Origin: Dendrocalamus latiflorus
Taxonomy: Eukaryota > Streptophyta > Magnoliopsida > Poales > Poaceae
NCBI GenBank assembly: GCA_017311315.1
Contig: CM029627.1
Span: 464,447-528,446 of the forward strand
Direction of reading: 5' to 3'
Length of the DNA stretch: 64,000 nucleotides
The notes under the pieces were generated by a model that worked only from the letters and a program-made list of their open reading frames with translations, was not told the origin of the DNA and did no database searches. Position numbers and translations under genes: made by a program. This document shows, piece after piece, positions 1 through 11,700 of this stretch; position 1 is the first letter of the stretch; the number at the start of each line of letters is the position of its first letter.

Positions 1-936
1 CGCGCGGATTCGCTCGGGCTGGGCTGGCTTTCCCTCGGACGCGCGCGCGGAACGGATTCCCTCGGGCGGTCGCCGGTCGGGCTGGGCAGCAAAATGATAA
101 ATATGTTCAGTTATATATATACATGTAATATACCCTACATATACTAGATTTTTTGTCAAAAATTTTGGGTGTTCAGCTGAACACCCTTGACCCACTGTAG
201 ATCCGCCCCTGCTGCTAGGAGTAGGGACTCCTGCATATATGTATTAATGTATAATAATAAACTCATATACTCCTTGGATACCAGAACACTCCTACTACAA
301 AAGGAATAGATCCAGCTTGTGTTTCCCTTTGAATTGATGTTCCATGTTTGAACATACACTGATACGCATACTAGTACTCTTCTCTCTCTCTCTCTTGCAC
401 AGATATACATACTGCTAGGACCCGGGAGATGAGTCATGAGTGCACATAGTGGTAGTTTGAGAGAGGGGTCTTCCAGAGAAACAAATGTTTTGTGAGAAAG
501 GGCTTGTTTTGGACAGAATATTGGTTGGATTTGGACTCGGGCTGAATATGACAAGATGTGAAGTACATAGCCGGGCCTTGGAGATCAGCTTGGTAAGGAA
601 GGCAGGCCCAACCTTAGCACGGACAGTCTCGGCCCATTGTTTTCCACTAGTATTAAGCAACACTCGAGAACAACACAAGAAAGCGCCCGCGCTGACTTGT
701 TGTACTAGCGCATTACACTAGTAGCTAGCAAGCTTGTTCATTTCTCGATCCTCTACAGTTCTGAACCAAAATCAAAGGGGGAACAAGTCCTTTCTTCTAG
801 CTACACGAGCAGAGTTGTAATGAGGAGGGCTAACCACTTGGGCACTGCAGCTGCATCCAGCCAGCCGTCACGTCACGCATGTCCCATCTCGGTCTGACAA
901 GTAAGCAATCAAGCCAAAGCAACTCGGCAATTGTCT
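1..936. other. Spacer downstream of the WAT1-related gene
   Basis: No supported gene. The first 90 bases are GC-rich with a repeated 'ctcgggc' and 'gggctgggc' pattern. The rest is AT-rich. A 20-bp palindrome (gggtgttcagctgaacaccc) at about 167-186 is followed by the 'cccactgtagatccgcccctg' type of sequence that I associate with ends of grass transposons, but no matching second end is visible. A short (tc)n run lies near 380-395. The last 100 bases probably include the 3' UTR of the minus-strand gene that ends at 937. Confidence 0.5.
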
Positions 937-3900
937 CTACCGGGGCCAGTTCGGCTCGTCGGCCGCTGCTCGCGCTTCGACCTGTCCGATTCCTCGGACT
1001 GCGCCGTCGTCGTCGTCGTCGTGCTGTCGCGCGCGGCTGCTGGGCGGACGCTGCACCACCACGCCGATGGGCTCCTCCTCGCGGACCTTGGCCGCCTCGG
1101 TCGCCGTCTCGCGGCCTTTCCCCCACAGCACCGCGTACAGCCCCATCACGATGAATACCGCGCCCAGCACGCTCCCGAGGTGCAGCTGCTCGGCGAGCAG
1201 AAGAGAGCTCAGCACGGCCACCACCACCAGCATCAGCGGGTTGAACACCGACGCGAACAGAGGACCCCTCCGCTTCACGCACCACGAAAGCACCACCAGC
1301 ATCACGCCAGACGCCAGAACGCCCTGCATTAATTACTTGGACGTGATCATCCAGTCAGTTGATGAATGCCACCATCTCAACTGCTATATGCATACCGAGT
1401 ACACGACGGAGAGGAGCCTGATGTCGAAGCCAAGCCGCCACTGCGCCACGTCCCTGTCGAAGCAGAGCGCGAACGCCGCGGACTGCACCGTGCACATGAC
1501 GCACAGGAGCGCCGTGCTCGAGTAGTGGAACGGGTACTCCCGGCTCAGCTTCGCCTGCAGGATGAGCCACAGCGCGTAGAAGAAGCAGCTGCTGATGGCC
1601 AGCAGCGACCCCACCACGTGGTTGCTCGACTCGGCTGCCGGGTGCGCGGCTCCGGCGTGGTGCGTCAGCTTGGCGACGAGGTCGATGTGGCGCGCCCATG
1701 GCGTGATGTCGGCGCCCTTGTAGAAGGTGAGCAGCATGGCGCCGCCGACGCCGAGCACCGTGCCCGTCACCTTGGCCTGCCCCGACACCGTCCGGATGCC
1801 CAGCTTCTCGTAGCGGAAGAGCACGGCGAGGACGAAGGTGATGGCCGGGATGAGGTTGGTCATGGCGGTCGCGAAGGTCGCCGACGTTAGCTTCATGCTG
1901 GAGATGTACAGGTTCTGCGCCAGCGAGCCGCTGCATGCAGGCAGGCAAATTTTCAGCGGAGTTGCGTCACGAACCACAGGCGTATAGTAGTACGTACGTC
2001 CGTATGTCTGCTATGATCGATCTGTTGCGTAGTACAAATTTTCAGCGGAGTTTGCGTCACGAATCGGAGGGGAGGCTATCTATCTAGGAATGTGCAACCT
2101 GACGATCGAATTATTCATCTAGTGCATCTGCAATAATGGTAAAGCTTAGCTGGGGGTTCTTTCTGATAGTGAAAAAGGACTTTGGCCAGGAGAAATTAAC
2201 AAGCTAGCCTTTTTAATTTTTGGTACCTACGTCTACAGGTGCCCATTTGGTCTTTTTAAAGCATAATATGCTTCTAGCCTTTTTTTAAAAATAATAATTA
2301 TTTATTTCAATGTAACTGATGGTAATTTTTTTCAGCGTGATTAATATTAAAAAAATAATTATATCGCCACGAACAATGTAAAGAAAGAAAGATAAAAATA
2401 CTAAAAAAATAACGAAATTGGAAAACAGAAAACTAATTGGCCAAACGAGCACAACCTAAGGGCATCTCCAATGGTTATAGCTAGCAACTAACTATAAGAC
2501 TTCCACATTATCTATATAGTACACACTAAAGCTAGCATTCTAAAGAACTATCTATAAGGATAGCTATTTGATGCTTACATGCACACACAGAATTTATAGA
2601 GGCTGCCTCGTTTGACGTTATAGACTAGTGCTTAAGGAAGAGCTGGCTCGATTTTTTTTTGCATACTCTCTTTCCTCCACATAGGATATATGCTGATGTG
2701 TACATGCATATAGCTAGCTGACTCAGACCATTGGAGATGCCCTAAGGGCATCTCCAATGGTTATAGCTAGCAACTAACTATAAGACTTCCACATCATCTA
2801 TATAGTACACACTAAGAGCATCTCCAACAGTGACTTATGAGTTAGCTCTAAGCATATTATTTCATATTTTAATAGAAGAGAGAGAAAAGCTATCTCTTGA
2901 TCAAGAGCTAGTCTCATACACACATTCCAAAATTATGTGAGAGTGTCATGTGAGGCTATTTATGTTATGAGCTATGTGCTAAAAGTTAGTAATATTGGAG
3001 AAGTTGTCTTAGAGCTAGTAACTAGCTCATACTGATGGAGATGCCCTAAAGCTAGTATTCTAAAGAACTATCTATAAGGATAGCTATTTGATGCTTACAT
3101 GCACACACAGAATTTATAGAGGCTGCCTCGTTTGGCGTTATAGACTAGTGCTTAAGGAAGAGCTGGCTCGATTTTTTTTGCATACTCTCTTTCCTACACA
3201 TAGAATATATGCTGATGTGTACATGCATATAGCTAGCTGACTCAGACCATTAGAGATGCCCTAAGTGGTTGCACGCATCGCATGTGCTAGCTTAGCTAGC
3301 TCCTTTATGACGGCAACTTCCCCCTCGAAAAAAGCCAACTTTGCTTGTGACCCATGGAGAAATCGAAACAAAAGTGAAGCGGCATCGCACCTAAATTCCG
3401 GCAGGCAGGCAGGCAGGCGAGCTAGGCAACAAAGCCAAAGCTTTCATTCTCGTTGGAGAAAGAGGAGGAGGGAGACGACCGAGAAAAAGTTTACCCACCC
3501 GGAGAGGCCGCAGACGAAGGACAGCGCCACCACTCTCCACGTCAACTTTGTTCGCTTCTTCCTGAAATAAAGCACCCACCCACCCACCCACCCACCCACA
3601 CAAAGGAGTCCATACGCTTCTGTTAGCTACTACTGTAATTTCACAGACTACGAAAACTGAAAACTGTAATTACGACTGAGATAAAAGTGCATCCCAGCAG
3701 GAAAAACAGTACTAGCTAGCACGTGTGCATGCGAGTACGTGTGGAAATAATCTGTAGTTATGTTTGCATGAATTAATGTGCAATACTCGATTCAATACTG
3801 TTCAAAGGGAACTCGAAGTAAGCATATGCATGCGAGTACGTGTGGAAATCTGCAGTATGTATGCATGAATTAGGAATTAACCAGATAACCATTGCAATTG

Positions 3901-4196
3901 GAGCAATTCATAGCTAGCTGATGGAGCAGTGGAGTACTCGTGAGGTTGCGCGCGCGTGTATAGATCGCAAGTGGTAGTGACGTCGGGACGACGCATCGCA
4001 CGGACCTCTCGACGAAGTAGGCGAGCGGGGCGAGGACAGCGGAAGCGAAGAGGTAGCGGTAGGCGACGAGCACCCTCATGTCCATGCCGTCGCAGACGGC
4101 GAGCTTGTAGAAGATGTTGACGCCGGCGAAGACGACCTGGACGAGCACCATGGCCGCCACCGGCTTCATCCCCTCCACCACCTCCCCGGCCCCCAT
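937..4196 (-). CDS. WAT1-related / nodulin MtN21-like EamA-domain transporter
   Basis: Four coding exons on the minus strand: 4196-4006, 3561-3499, 1930-1396 and 1323-937. They give 391 residues, and phases close at every junction. The family are membrane proteins with about ten transmembrane segments in two EamA repeats, probably exporting auxin, amino acids or other metabolites at the plasma membrane or tonoplast; the substrate here is unknown. The start MGAGEVVEGMKPVAAM has the family's first helix (AMVLVQVVFAGVNIFYKLA). The 63-bp second exon reads KKRTKLTWRVVALSFVCGLS and joins GSLAQNLYISSMKLTSATFA, the diagnostic WAT1 junction. Exon 3 has AMTNLIPAITF, and exon 4 (GVLASGVMLVVLSWC, then GPLFASVFNPL) is the second EamA unit. 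The C-terminus has a five-Asp run and is hydrophilic. The 1.57-kb second intron is enlarged by nested MITEs. The subfamily member is not identified. Confidence 0.93.
2460..2742. mobile_element. Tourist-like MITE, copy A1
   Basis: A 283-bp element with terminal inverted repeats: gggcatctccaatgg at the left and ccattggagatgccc at the right. It is flanked by TAA (2457-2459 and 2743-2745), the three-base duplication of PIF/Harbinger-type Tourist elements. It lies in the second intron of the WAT1-related gene. No coding capacity. Confidence 0.88.
2746..3261. mobile_element. Tourist-like MITE, copy A2, split by a second MITE
   Basis: Second copy of the same family as the element ending at 2742, in the same orientation and sharing the TAA between them. 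Its right end is at 3261, followed by TAA (3262-3264). It is interrupted after 'acacactaa' by another element at 2816-3046. Outside that insertion it follows copy A1 almost base for base, so the two are recent duplicates or a double insertion. Confidence 0.87.
2816..3046. mobile_element. Tourist-like MITE B nested in copy A2
   Basis: A 231-bp element with ends gagcatctccaacag and gatggagatgccc, flanked by TAA at 2813-2815 and 3047-3049. Copy A1 provides the empty site: it reads 'cactaaagctagcatt' where A2 has the insertion, so both ends and the duplication are fixed exactly. Confidence 0.88.
3575..3600. repeat. (ccca)n microsatellite
   Basis: About six tandem cccA units just upstream (in transcription sense) of the 63-bp exon of the WAT1-related gene. 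Being on the intron side of the acceptor, it puts a long tgggtggg run ahead of the splice site. Confidence 0.8.
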
Positions 4197-4375
4197 TGTG
4201 CGTACGTTAATTCCCTCGATGGATGGTGGATCGATCGATCAATCGGATTGCACGACGGTCTTGCTGTTGTTGCTCTTGTTTGGGCTTGGGGACGGGAGGT
4301 GGCCTGGGCGAGCGAGGAGCTAGCTGGAATCGAAGACGAGTGTATATGTAGGCAGGGGAAGAGTGTGTGTGTGTG

Positions 4376-4383
4376 TATATATA
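4376..4383 (-). promoter_or_regulatory. Putative TATA box of the WAT1-related gene
   Basis: TATATATA on the minus strand, about 180 bp upstream of the ATG at 4196 and next to a (gt)n run. The position suits a core promoter with a leader of about 150 bases. Inferred from sequence only. Confidence 0.45.
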
Positions 4384-4663
4384 GAAGGGAAGGGAAGGGA
4401 GGGACGAGGAAGAAGTAGTTAGCCAGTGAAGATGAACGAAGCAATTAGGAGAAATTCTACCGCTAGCCAAAAGAAAAAAAAAAGCCTAAAAGCGATGCAT
4501 GCAATCTTTGCATGTGCAATTTGCATTTGGCCTCCCTGCAATGCATGCGTCTGTGTTTCTTTCGCGCATGCATGGCGACCACTCCATCGCCAGCGAGTTC
4601 TCCGCATTTCTCAAGAACAACGGAATCAAAAGGCATTCTGTGTTTTGCCGTCTATTCTTTTCG

Positions 4664-4872
4664 ACTACGACTTATAGCTTTTAGCTGTTTATGGTACAGA
4701 TTACGGAGAGACAGATACTCACTTGCAATTTTAGCTGGTACAGATGTTAGTTTTTTAACGTGTAGATCGTTTAATTTGTAGACCCCGTCTTGAGAAAATG
4801 ATCCGTTTGAAAGTTAGATAGTGCAGCAAAAATCAAAAACCGATTTCAAAAGGCCAAAATAACAGGCCCATA
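4664..4872. repeat. Dispersed ~220-bp repeat, family R1, copy 1
   Basis: Shares long stretches (ttgcaattttagctggtac; cgtttaatttgtagacccc; ttgagaaaatgatccgtttg) with copies near 45055-45283, 46712-46935 and 55072-55640. The better copies have inverted ends (ggcttttggct ... agccaaaagcc) and end near 'aacaggcc', so this looks like an old MITE family. No coding capacity. Confidence 0.7.
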
Positions 4873-6372
4873 TATGGCCCACTTCAATTTGGAGGCGCAC
4901 CGCCGCACGTACGTGTCTTGTCGTCAACAATTGCGCACTTCTGTGCGAATTTCTAATTAAAAAAAAAGACTATATGTGCTAGCTACACAGTGCATGCCGT
5001 CGAATCAAGCGTGCACTTATATACTACGCACGTACGAGCACAAATTAACAAGCTGAAAAAGATCGAACGATACACTAGTACTATATGCTAAATCATAACG
5101 CGCGTAACATATAAAAATATATACTAATAATGCAATCCCAACAACGAGGAGGGAAAAAAAAAGGCAGAGGTGCAAAATAAGAGATGGCCAATTGAGTGAC
5201 AAATGAAGGAACAAACAAATTAGCTAGAGCAACCATTATGCGTGCACGTGAGACCACAAAATTCCAGGTAGAAAATTCCACATGATCATCTGCTAGCTTT
5301 ACACATATGGATACATCTCTTTCTACTCGCGTCGCCCCAAGTATTTGAATCCTACCAAGACAAAAGCGCAAAGTTTAACTACAACCAAAGACATGCATGG
5401 GTTGCGAATGAAAACGATCGATGTACCTTGTCTGCCTCAAACCAAGCCCATTTCTCCCTCGATGTTTCAACCCTAGTACTCACACCAACAATTTCTATTT
5501 CTGAAGGAAGAATCACAAATTTATCATGACAACATTTTGTACATAAACAAGAATCATTGTACATATATGTAGGTTGCAAATTGCCAATGGAACAGAACCC
5601 TGAAAAATGTCCTTTTTATTCCATACATGCATTGATTATTGAGAGGTGTAGATGATGGACTATCTAATTAATAAAGCACAATGCTGTCTGCTTCCAATGC
5701 TAGCACATTGTTTTTTTTTCCGCTTAATTTGACCTTTTAGTTTCATCGGTGCATTTGCTGGCACTTTTCTAAATCAACACACCAATATATGCGCAAAGAA
5801 AAGAGACGAGCGTGTTCAGCGTCTGGATATTCAATCACCCCAGTAGGCACAGCTAGTAAAATCCCTTTCTCTCTCTTATCACTCTCCCTTGCACTACCGG
5901 TTTGAGTGGTTGCAACATGCATCATCTGATGCATGCATGCATGCTTCCTTCCTTCCTGTGCTCCGATCGACATGAATAGAAGAACAATTGGGTGGGTTAG
6001 TTAGTTTCCTTTTGCGGCGAGCTTCACATCACAGGTTGAGTCAGTGCTTCTGCTTGGATTAATGGGATCCAATCGAGGAACGCACTATTGACGGGAGCCG
6101 ATCGATGTCACTGTAGGAGGGAGGGCCAGGTTTTATGCAGACATGCATGCACGATGTATGTACACCAACATATATGCAGTATTCCGCAGCTGGTATGTAT
6201 GTACACTGGTTGTAACAAGCAGCGGAACAGCCAGAATGCCGGATGCATTTCAGCCTCGCTGTATCCCTGTAGCCACGCCAGCCTGCCTGCCTGCCTGCCT
6301 GCCGAATTTCAGGCTGGCTGAAAATACTGACGCATCAAGCGAGTGGGCGCAGCCAAAGCAGCTTTGATTGTA
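4873..6372. other. Spacer, no gene recognised
   Basis: AT-rich spacer. It contains a gcatgcatgcatgc run at 5931-5944 followed by ttccttcc, and a (gcct)n microsatellite at about 6281-6302. Open frames here are short and show no family resemblance. Confidence 0.5.
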
Positions 6373-6613
6373 GCGTTTTTTTGTTAAATAGCATTCGGAT
6401 GTTTTCTTTTTAACTATCATTCAGATTTATGATTGTTGGATTAGAGATTTAATGGCGATGAATTCTTCCGTCTTCCTCTTGAATTCTACCTTATCCCCTT
6501 TGAAAAAAATCTCCTCCCTTTAAAAACAAGGGGCCCCTTGATCTCTAATTCAAGGATCACAGATTTGGATAATAGTTAGGAAGAAAACATCCAGATGATG
6601 TTTAGACGCTCCC
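6373..6613. mobile_element. Foldback MITE with 9-bp target duplication (MULE-like)
   Basis: A 241-bp element whose two halves are long imperfect inverted repeats: left 'ggatgttttctttttaacta', right the complement of 'taactattatccaaatctg'. It is flanked by the 9-bp direct repeat ttgattgta at 6364-6372 and 6614-6622. A 9-bp duplication is the Mutator-superfamily signature. No coding capacity. Confidence 0.8.
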
Positions 6614-6622
6614 TTGATTGTA

Positions 6623-7856
6623 TTGAACCTTAGCTTGGCTTTCTACCTGACGCATGCCTAGCTTGTGCTTTCTTCGCACTCTCTCGCAATGGCAACTTAA
6701 TTGGCAATCCATACCTGATACCGGCAGTACCTCACCGGCCGATCGGAAGAGGATTAGGTGCAAATTATTGCACGTGCCATTTCGATTGGTCGCTTCACTG
6801 GCCGGGACTAGCTTGGTTATGTTGGTTTACTAGCTTACTTCTATCAAGGTTTGGTGTAGTTCCTTTTATCCCTTATCTTCTTTTCCCTCCGGTTTTGGGA
6901 AAATAACTCCCAAGGAGGAGAACAAAGAGCCTAACTTTTCTTCGCTGCCCCTTCCCTTCCTCCTATCATTCATGTGCGTATAGTTGGGCCGGGCCTAGAC
7001 GTGGTATAGTTGGGCCGTCGCTGCAACTGCACCAGGCCCATACGATATGGGTTTCGTCTTGTGTTGCGTCGGTTGGATGCCCCGTGCTGTGCTGCGCTGG
7101 ATGCCAGCCTGCCCACCCAACCAAAGGTTTACATGGATTTTTTTTTTGACTAACGATTTCTGGTTTAAATATTTAAATTTTGGATGTTTATAAGAGACAG
7201 TATATAAAGAAAAATAGTTACATATAATTTTAAACGGTACAGCTGAACTCAGTACACCTTTTACTACAACTAATAAGATGGCCCACGCACTTGCATATGC
7301 ATCGTTCTTAAAATAGTTTAAGTGTTTTGGTAATACATATGTAATTTTGCTTTTTGAAAAATATATTGTTGCAGGACTTCATTTGTGATATTTTAATTTA
7401 TATATTATAAGAGAGAAAACACTCATTTTGTCCCCCAATACTTGTCACATGTGATCAAAACTTTCTTCTCTAGATATTTTTTGGCGAAAATACTTACATA
7501 GCAAACAGTAAATATAGTATTACATAATATTTTCCATTTATATCATCATTATTTTTTTTCATTATTGCAATGCTTGCCATTTCTAGTAGCATCCAAAACA
7601 CAAGGACCATTAGCTAGTTGCCTCCAAGGTTTCATCACTGATCACTTCAATCCATATGCATCCCACATCTACAACCCGACGCCACGCGTCATTGGCGCAA
7701 CCCCTTTCTTTGCCTCCATCCCAATAGGACGAGAGATCGAGCATAGCATTAACATACATTACACACAAATCTACGTATACTACTCTATTTAAGCCACTGC
7801 ATTCCACTCGACGAGCGACTATGGCTCCTAGAGCTCCGGCGTGGCGTAGAAGGACT
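6623..7856. other. Spacer, no gene recognised
   Basis: No supported gene. AT-rich from about 7140 to 7600. Short frames only. Confidence 0.5.
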
Positions 7857-8181
7857 CTAAGAAGCCCTGTCATGGTCGAGTTGGTCGTCACACTTGGACT
7901 CCACTGAGACGTTCCCTGGGGTGGCGCACGCCGTCCTGCCGAGCGCGCAGCTCTCCGGCAGCTCGATGTCGACGCAACCGATGACGTTCGTCTTGTCGTC
8001 GTTGACCTCCTCGCCGTCGACATTGCAATTGCTGCTGCTTGCCATCGTCATCGTCAAGACACTGTTGTCGCCCCGCTTCGCCCCCTTATTCCCTCGGAAT
8101 GAGATCCTCTGACGTAACTTCCCGTCACTGACGCCGAGGGCGACGAAGTTGTGCTCGAGCTGCTTGGAGCGCCGCTGCGCG
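7857..8181 (-). other. Possible orphan exon or gene fragment, unidentified
   Basis: On the minus strand an open frame follows a possible acceptor (gcgcag at about 8177-8182) and runs to a stop at 7857-7859. It starts RRSKQLEHNFVALGV, has a basic stretch KLRQRISFRG, then an acidic region with four Cys (CVDIELPESC, CALGRTAC) and a C-terminus CDDQLDHDRAS. An in-frame ATG pair (MTMTMASSS) at 8057 could start a 66-residue protein. Its GC content is higher than its surroundings, as in grass exons. I do not recognise the family and see no partner exons, so it could be a fragment carried by a transposon or the last exon of a decayed gene. Confidence 0.3.
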
Positions 8182-8737
8182 CGCTTTTAAATTAAAGTCA
8201 TCGATATCAAATATAACTTTTAAGCAATAAGATCTGACGCTGCTATTGTCTTACTTAATTAGGGCCTACTTGATTAAGAGCTAGATATTTTACTTTTTTT
8301 AAGAATTTCAAACTTTTTCTTTTTTTTCTCAGCGACTCTAAAATACCTGTCATAGATTTTTAGTAATAAATAGATTTTTTCTATTGATTCTGTCAAAAAA
8401 ATTATCATTTCAAAGCTTGTTACCCTAGAAACCTGTATACGCCGGCCCAAAATATCCGGCCTTATTCTTTCCGCAAAGAAAAAAAAAGGAGAAGAAGAGC
8501 GGCGGCCGGCGACGCGAGAGAAGGCAGATGCGGGCTTTGCGCGACGCCTAGGAGAGGAGGAGAGGATATAGGAATAGGAGGAGGAGGAGGAGCCTAAAAA
8601 TTTCAATGGAGGAGGCCCCTAGCGGCACAAGCCACCGCGTTAACTAGTTCCCTATCTCCTCCTCCGTCGCCATTCCTTCCTTGAGCGCAAGGGGAACTCA
8701 AGATTCGTTCGTCGGGGAGGACCTAGGACTTTGTGCT

Positions 8738-11700
8738 ATGCAGGCCGCCCCATGGGGGAAGACCTTGCCCGTCCTACGGAACCACCTCTGCGAGCCCACG
8801 CGGCTCGCTGCCTCCTCCTCCTTCCACTCCACGCCCATCGCCTTCGCAAAGTGGAAGAACAAGTGGGATTGCAAGGTCCGCCCTTCCCTTCCCTTCCTTG
8901 CCTTTCTCTCTATACCTATTTGTGGGGAATCCTGTTCTTGTTAGGCAAGGATAAGGATGCGGTACATAGAATGTGTCAAGACCATCCGTGGGAGTAATTA
9001 AATGGAAAAATTGGTTTGTTGGATGATCATGTGTCAAATGTGCGCGAATGTGCTACAGCGCATAAGATTGGATCGAATAATCACCGGAACAAAAAAGGAT
9101 CAAAGTTGGCATAGTTTGATGATAACCGATAACTATTACTTTCTAGTGCATACAACTGTTCAATTGTAGGTTGTAGCAAGGCCCAACTAGTTGGATTTTA
9201 TTTTGCTACATACAACCAGTGTTCCTCACAGATGCTTATTCTGCAACACAAGTTTTGGATTCCCAGATCAAGCATCCGAACAGGATGCGCAAAAACATAA
9301 CTAAACTGGTTGAATCTTCGACCAGCTATATCACGATTGATTATGGTTGATGGGTCTCAGTAACTTAGGTATGAACGATGAACCTCCACGAATAACACAT
9401 CTGGCTTGTCTTAGCCATTCAACCTTTTATATTGTGATGTCAATTACCATTTCAAGTAACTACACCATGTGAAGTACCTCAATACATGCTGATTTGCCAC
9501 GGTATTTTTTTTGTACCATGAGAAAATTTTCATTAGCTATAGATACTTTTTCCCTATTCGTCTTGAATCTCTTGATAGGGTGAAACATATGATTTATAAC
9601 ATCTATTCCCCCCCCCCCCCTCCTCTTGTTCGATATGTATAGCTTGCATGCTAACATAAATTTCCTGCTGCCAATACATTATTCAGCATGAACATGGAGC
9701 ACGGAAGCTATCCAAGGTATACATTGACACCTCCTTTACTGCTATCAGCTTGGGAACCTGAGCATTGTTAATATCAAAGGAGTGGAAGCCCAGGAGCTGC
9801 AAGGAATGGGACTAATATGTATTTTATCAATCTGACCTTTTGCCTTAGGGTGCTTTCATGCTCATACAAGGAAATAGAGCCTTTAGTTATATTTACGGTT
9901 TTCTTGAAATTTTGGTAGCATATAAGGTCATATTAGCTGGATACCACAATTTGATTTTGTCCTAACGAATTGAGCCAACCTAGAGCATGTATCTTGGCAG
10001 CTTTAGCTGTGCGTATTATGCATTTGTTTTACCGTGGGCGTTTAATAGCAAATTTTATTCGTCCTGCAGAACGAAAAAATAATTATAGGTTTTGACACTT
10101 GACAGTTTATGTAGTAGCTGGCTCATCATTTATATCATCAATAATACCAATAACTTCTCAACAGAACTACGAGAGGTATGTTGTTCGTCAAAAACGAGCA
10201 GAAGGGAAGAAGGCCCTAAAAGATTATCTTCTTTATGGAAAGTCCTCACCTCATTTACAGGTGAAATTTTCTATTTGAGTTGTCATTTGAACTGTCCTAT
10301 TCTTTCTGTGACTGGGATAAATTATCTCTTTTTACTCTTCAGACAACTTTTTGAGGCATTACTTTATATCTGTAAGGACAAGAGTTGGCAAAGATATCCA
10401 GCATCCTTATATAACTTCTGATCCATGTTCCCTCCAGGACAGAAGTTTGGGCAGCTTTTCTAATTCGCATGATATTCCACGTTTCAAAACCTTCAGGAAA
10501 TGGCCTCATACTCACAATTCGTCAAAGTCTGGTCAAGGAGTACACAATCACAGAAAGAGTGTGTTTCTCTAACATAGTTTGCTTTTGATGCATTGCTGCC
10601 TTGGGGCTATCATGTAGTTTTTGAGTATTTCGGAATTATTATCTAACATGTAGCACATTCATAGTTTGTATATCACTCTTGTGGTCCCCTTAGGCTTTAT
10701 GTTAAGTTATTTCCAGGTTCTGCTACTACCATTTCTGCATCGAGATATGATGTACTAAACATGAAAATGGTGCGAGAATTAGGGATGGCAACGGGGCTCA
10801 TCCCCGACGGGACCCAATCCCCGTCCCCGATCCCCGCGACATTTAAATTCCCCGAACCCCGGCCCCGGCCCCGGCCTCGGGGCCAAGTTGGGCCCGTCCC
10901 CGTTCCCCGACGGGCTTCGGGGGCCCGACGGGGCAAAATTCCCCGCAAACAGGTACATTGCGAACGAATTCAGCTTTGCTGGACTCAAATTCCCCGCAAA
11001 ATTCCCCGCAAATATCCCCTTTGCTGGACTCAAATATCCCAGTCCCAGGCAGCAGCAATTCCCCGCAATTCAGCATAAACACTCATTACTCATATTCACA
11101 ATTATCAATTTGCAGTACCAACTATCATCAGATTTCTATACCAACTATCAATGCATTCAGATTTGCAGTACTGCCAGTACATGACATTCAGATTTGCTGG
11201 TAGCATAAACACTCATTACTCATATTCACAATTATCAATTTGCAGTACCAACTATCATCAGATCTGTGGAGCAATTACTCATATTCACAATTACTCATAT
11301 TCACATACTATCAAGGAAATGCAGTACATCACATCCACATATTCTCGTAACAGAGGAGCAGTAGAAGATGAGTATTGAGTACCAGATCTGTGGAGGAGGG
11401 CGTCGCCGGTCGCAGATCTGTGGAGGAGGGCGTCGCCGGTCGCCGGGGAAGGGGAAGGGGAAGAGGGCGGCGGGGGAGGGGCGGCGGGGGGGGGGAGCCG
11501 GGCGCAGTGGGGGCGGCGGGGGAGGGGCGGAGGGGGCAGAGGCGCCGGGGGAGGGGCGGAGGGGGCAGAGGCGGCGGGGGAGGGGCGGAGGGGGCAGAGG
11601 CGCCGGGGAAGGGGAAGAGGGCGGCGGGGGAGGGGCGGCGGTGGAGGGGGCGGCGGGGGAGGGAGCGGAGGGGGAGGGGGCAGAGGCGCCGGGGAAGGGG

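Noticed and set aside
5925..5950. Repeated gcatgc sequence as a regulatory (RY/Sph) cluster
   Set aside because: Simple tetranucleotide slippage in a spacer without a nearby gene start.
10092..10572. Alternative acceptor at about 10341 for exon 4 of the J-domain gene
   Set aside because: From phase 0 it meets a stop after three codons (acaacttttTGA); the acceptor at 10437 keeps the frame.
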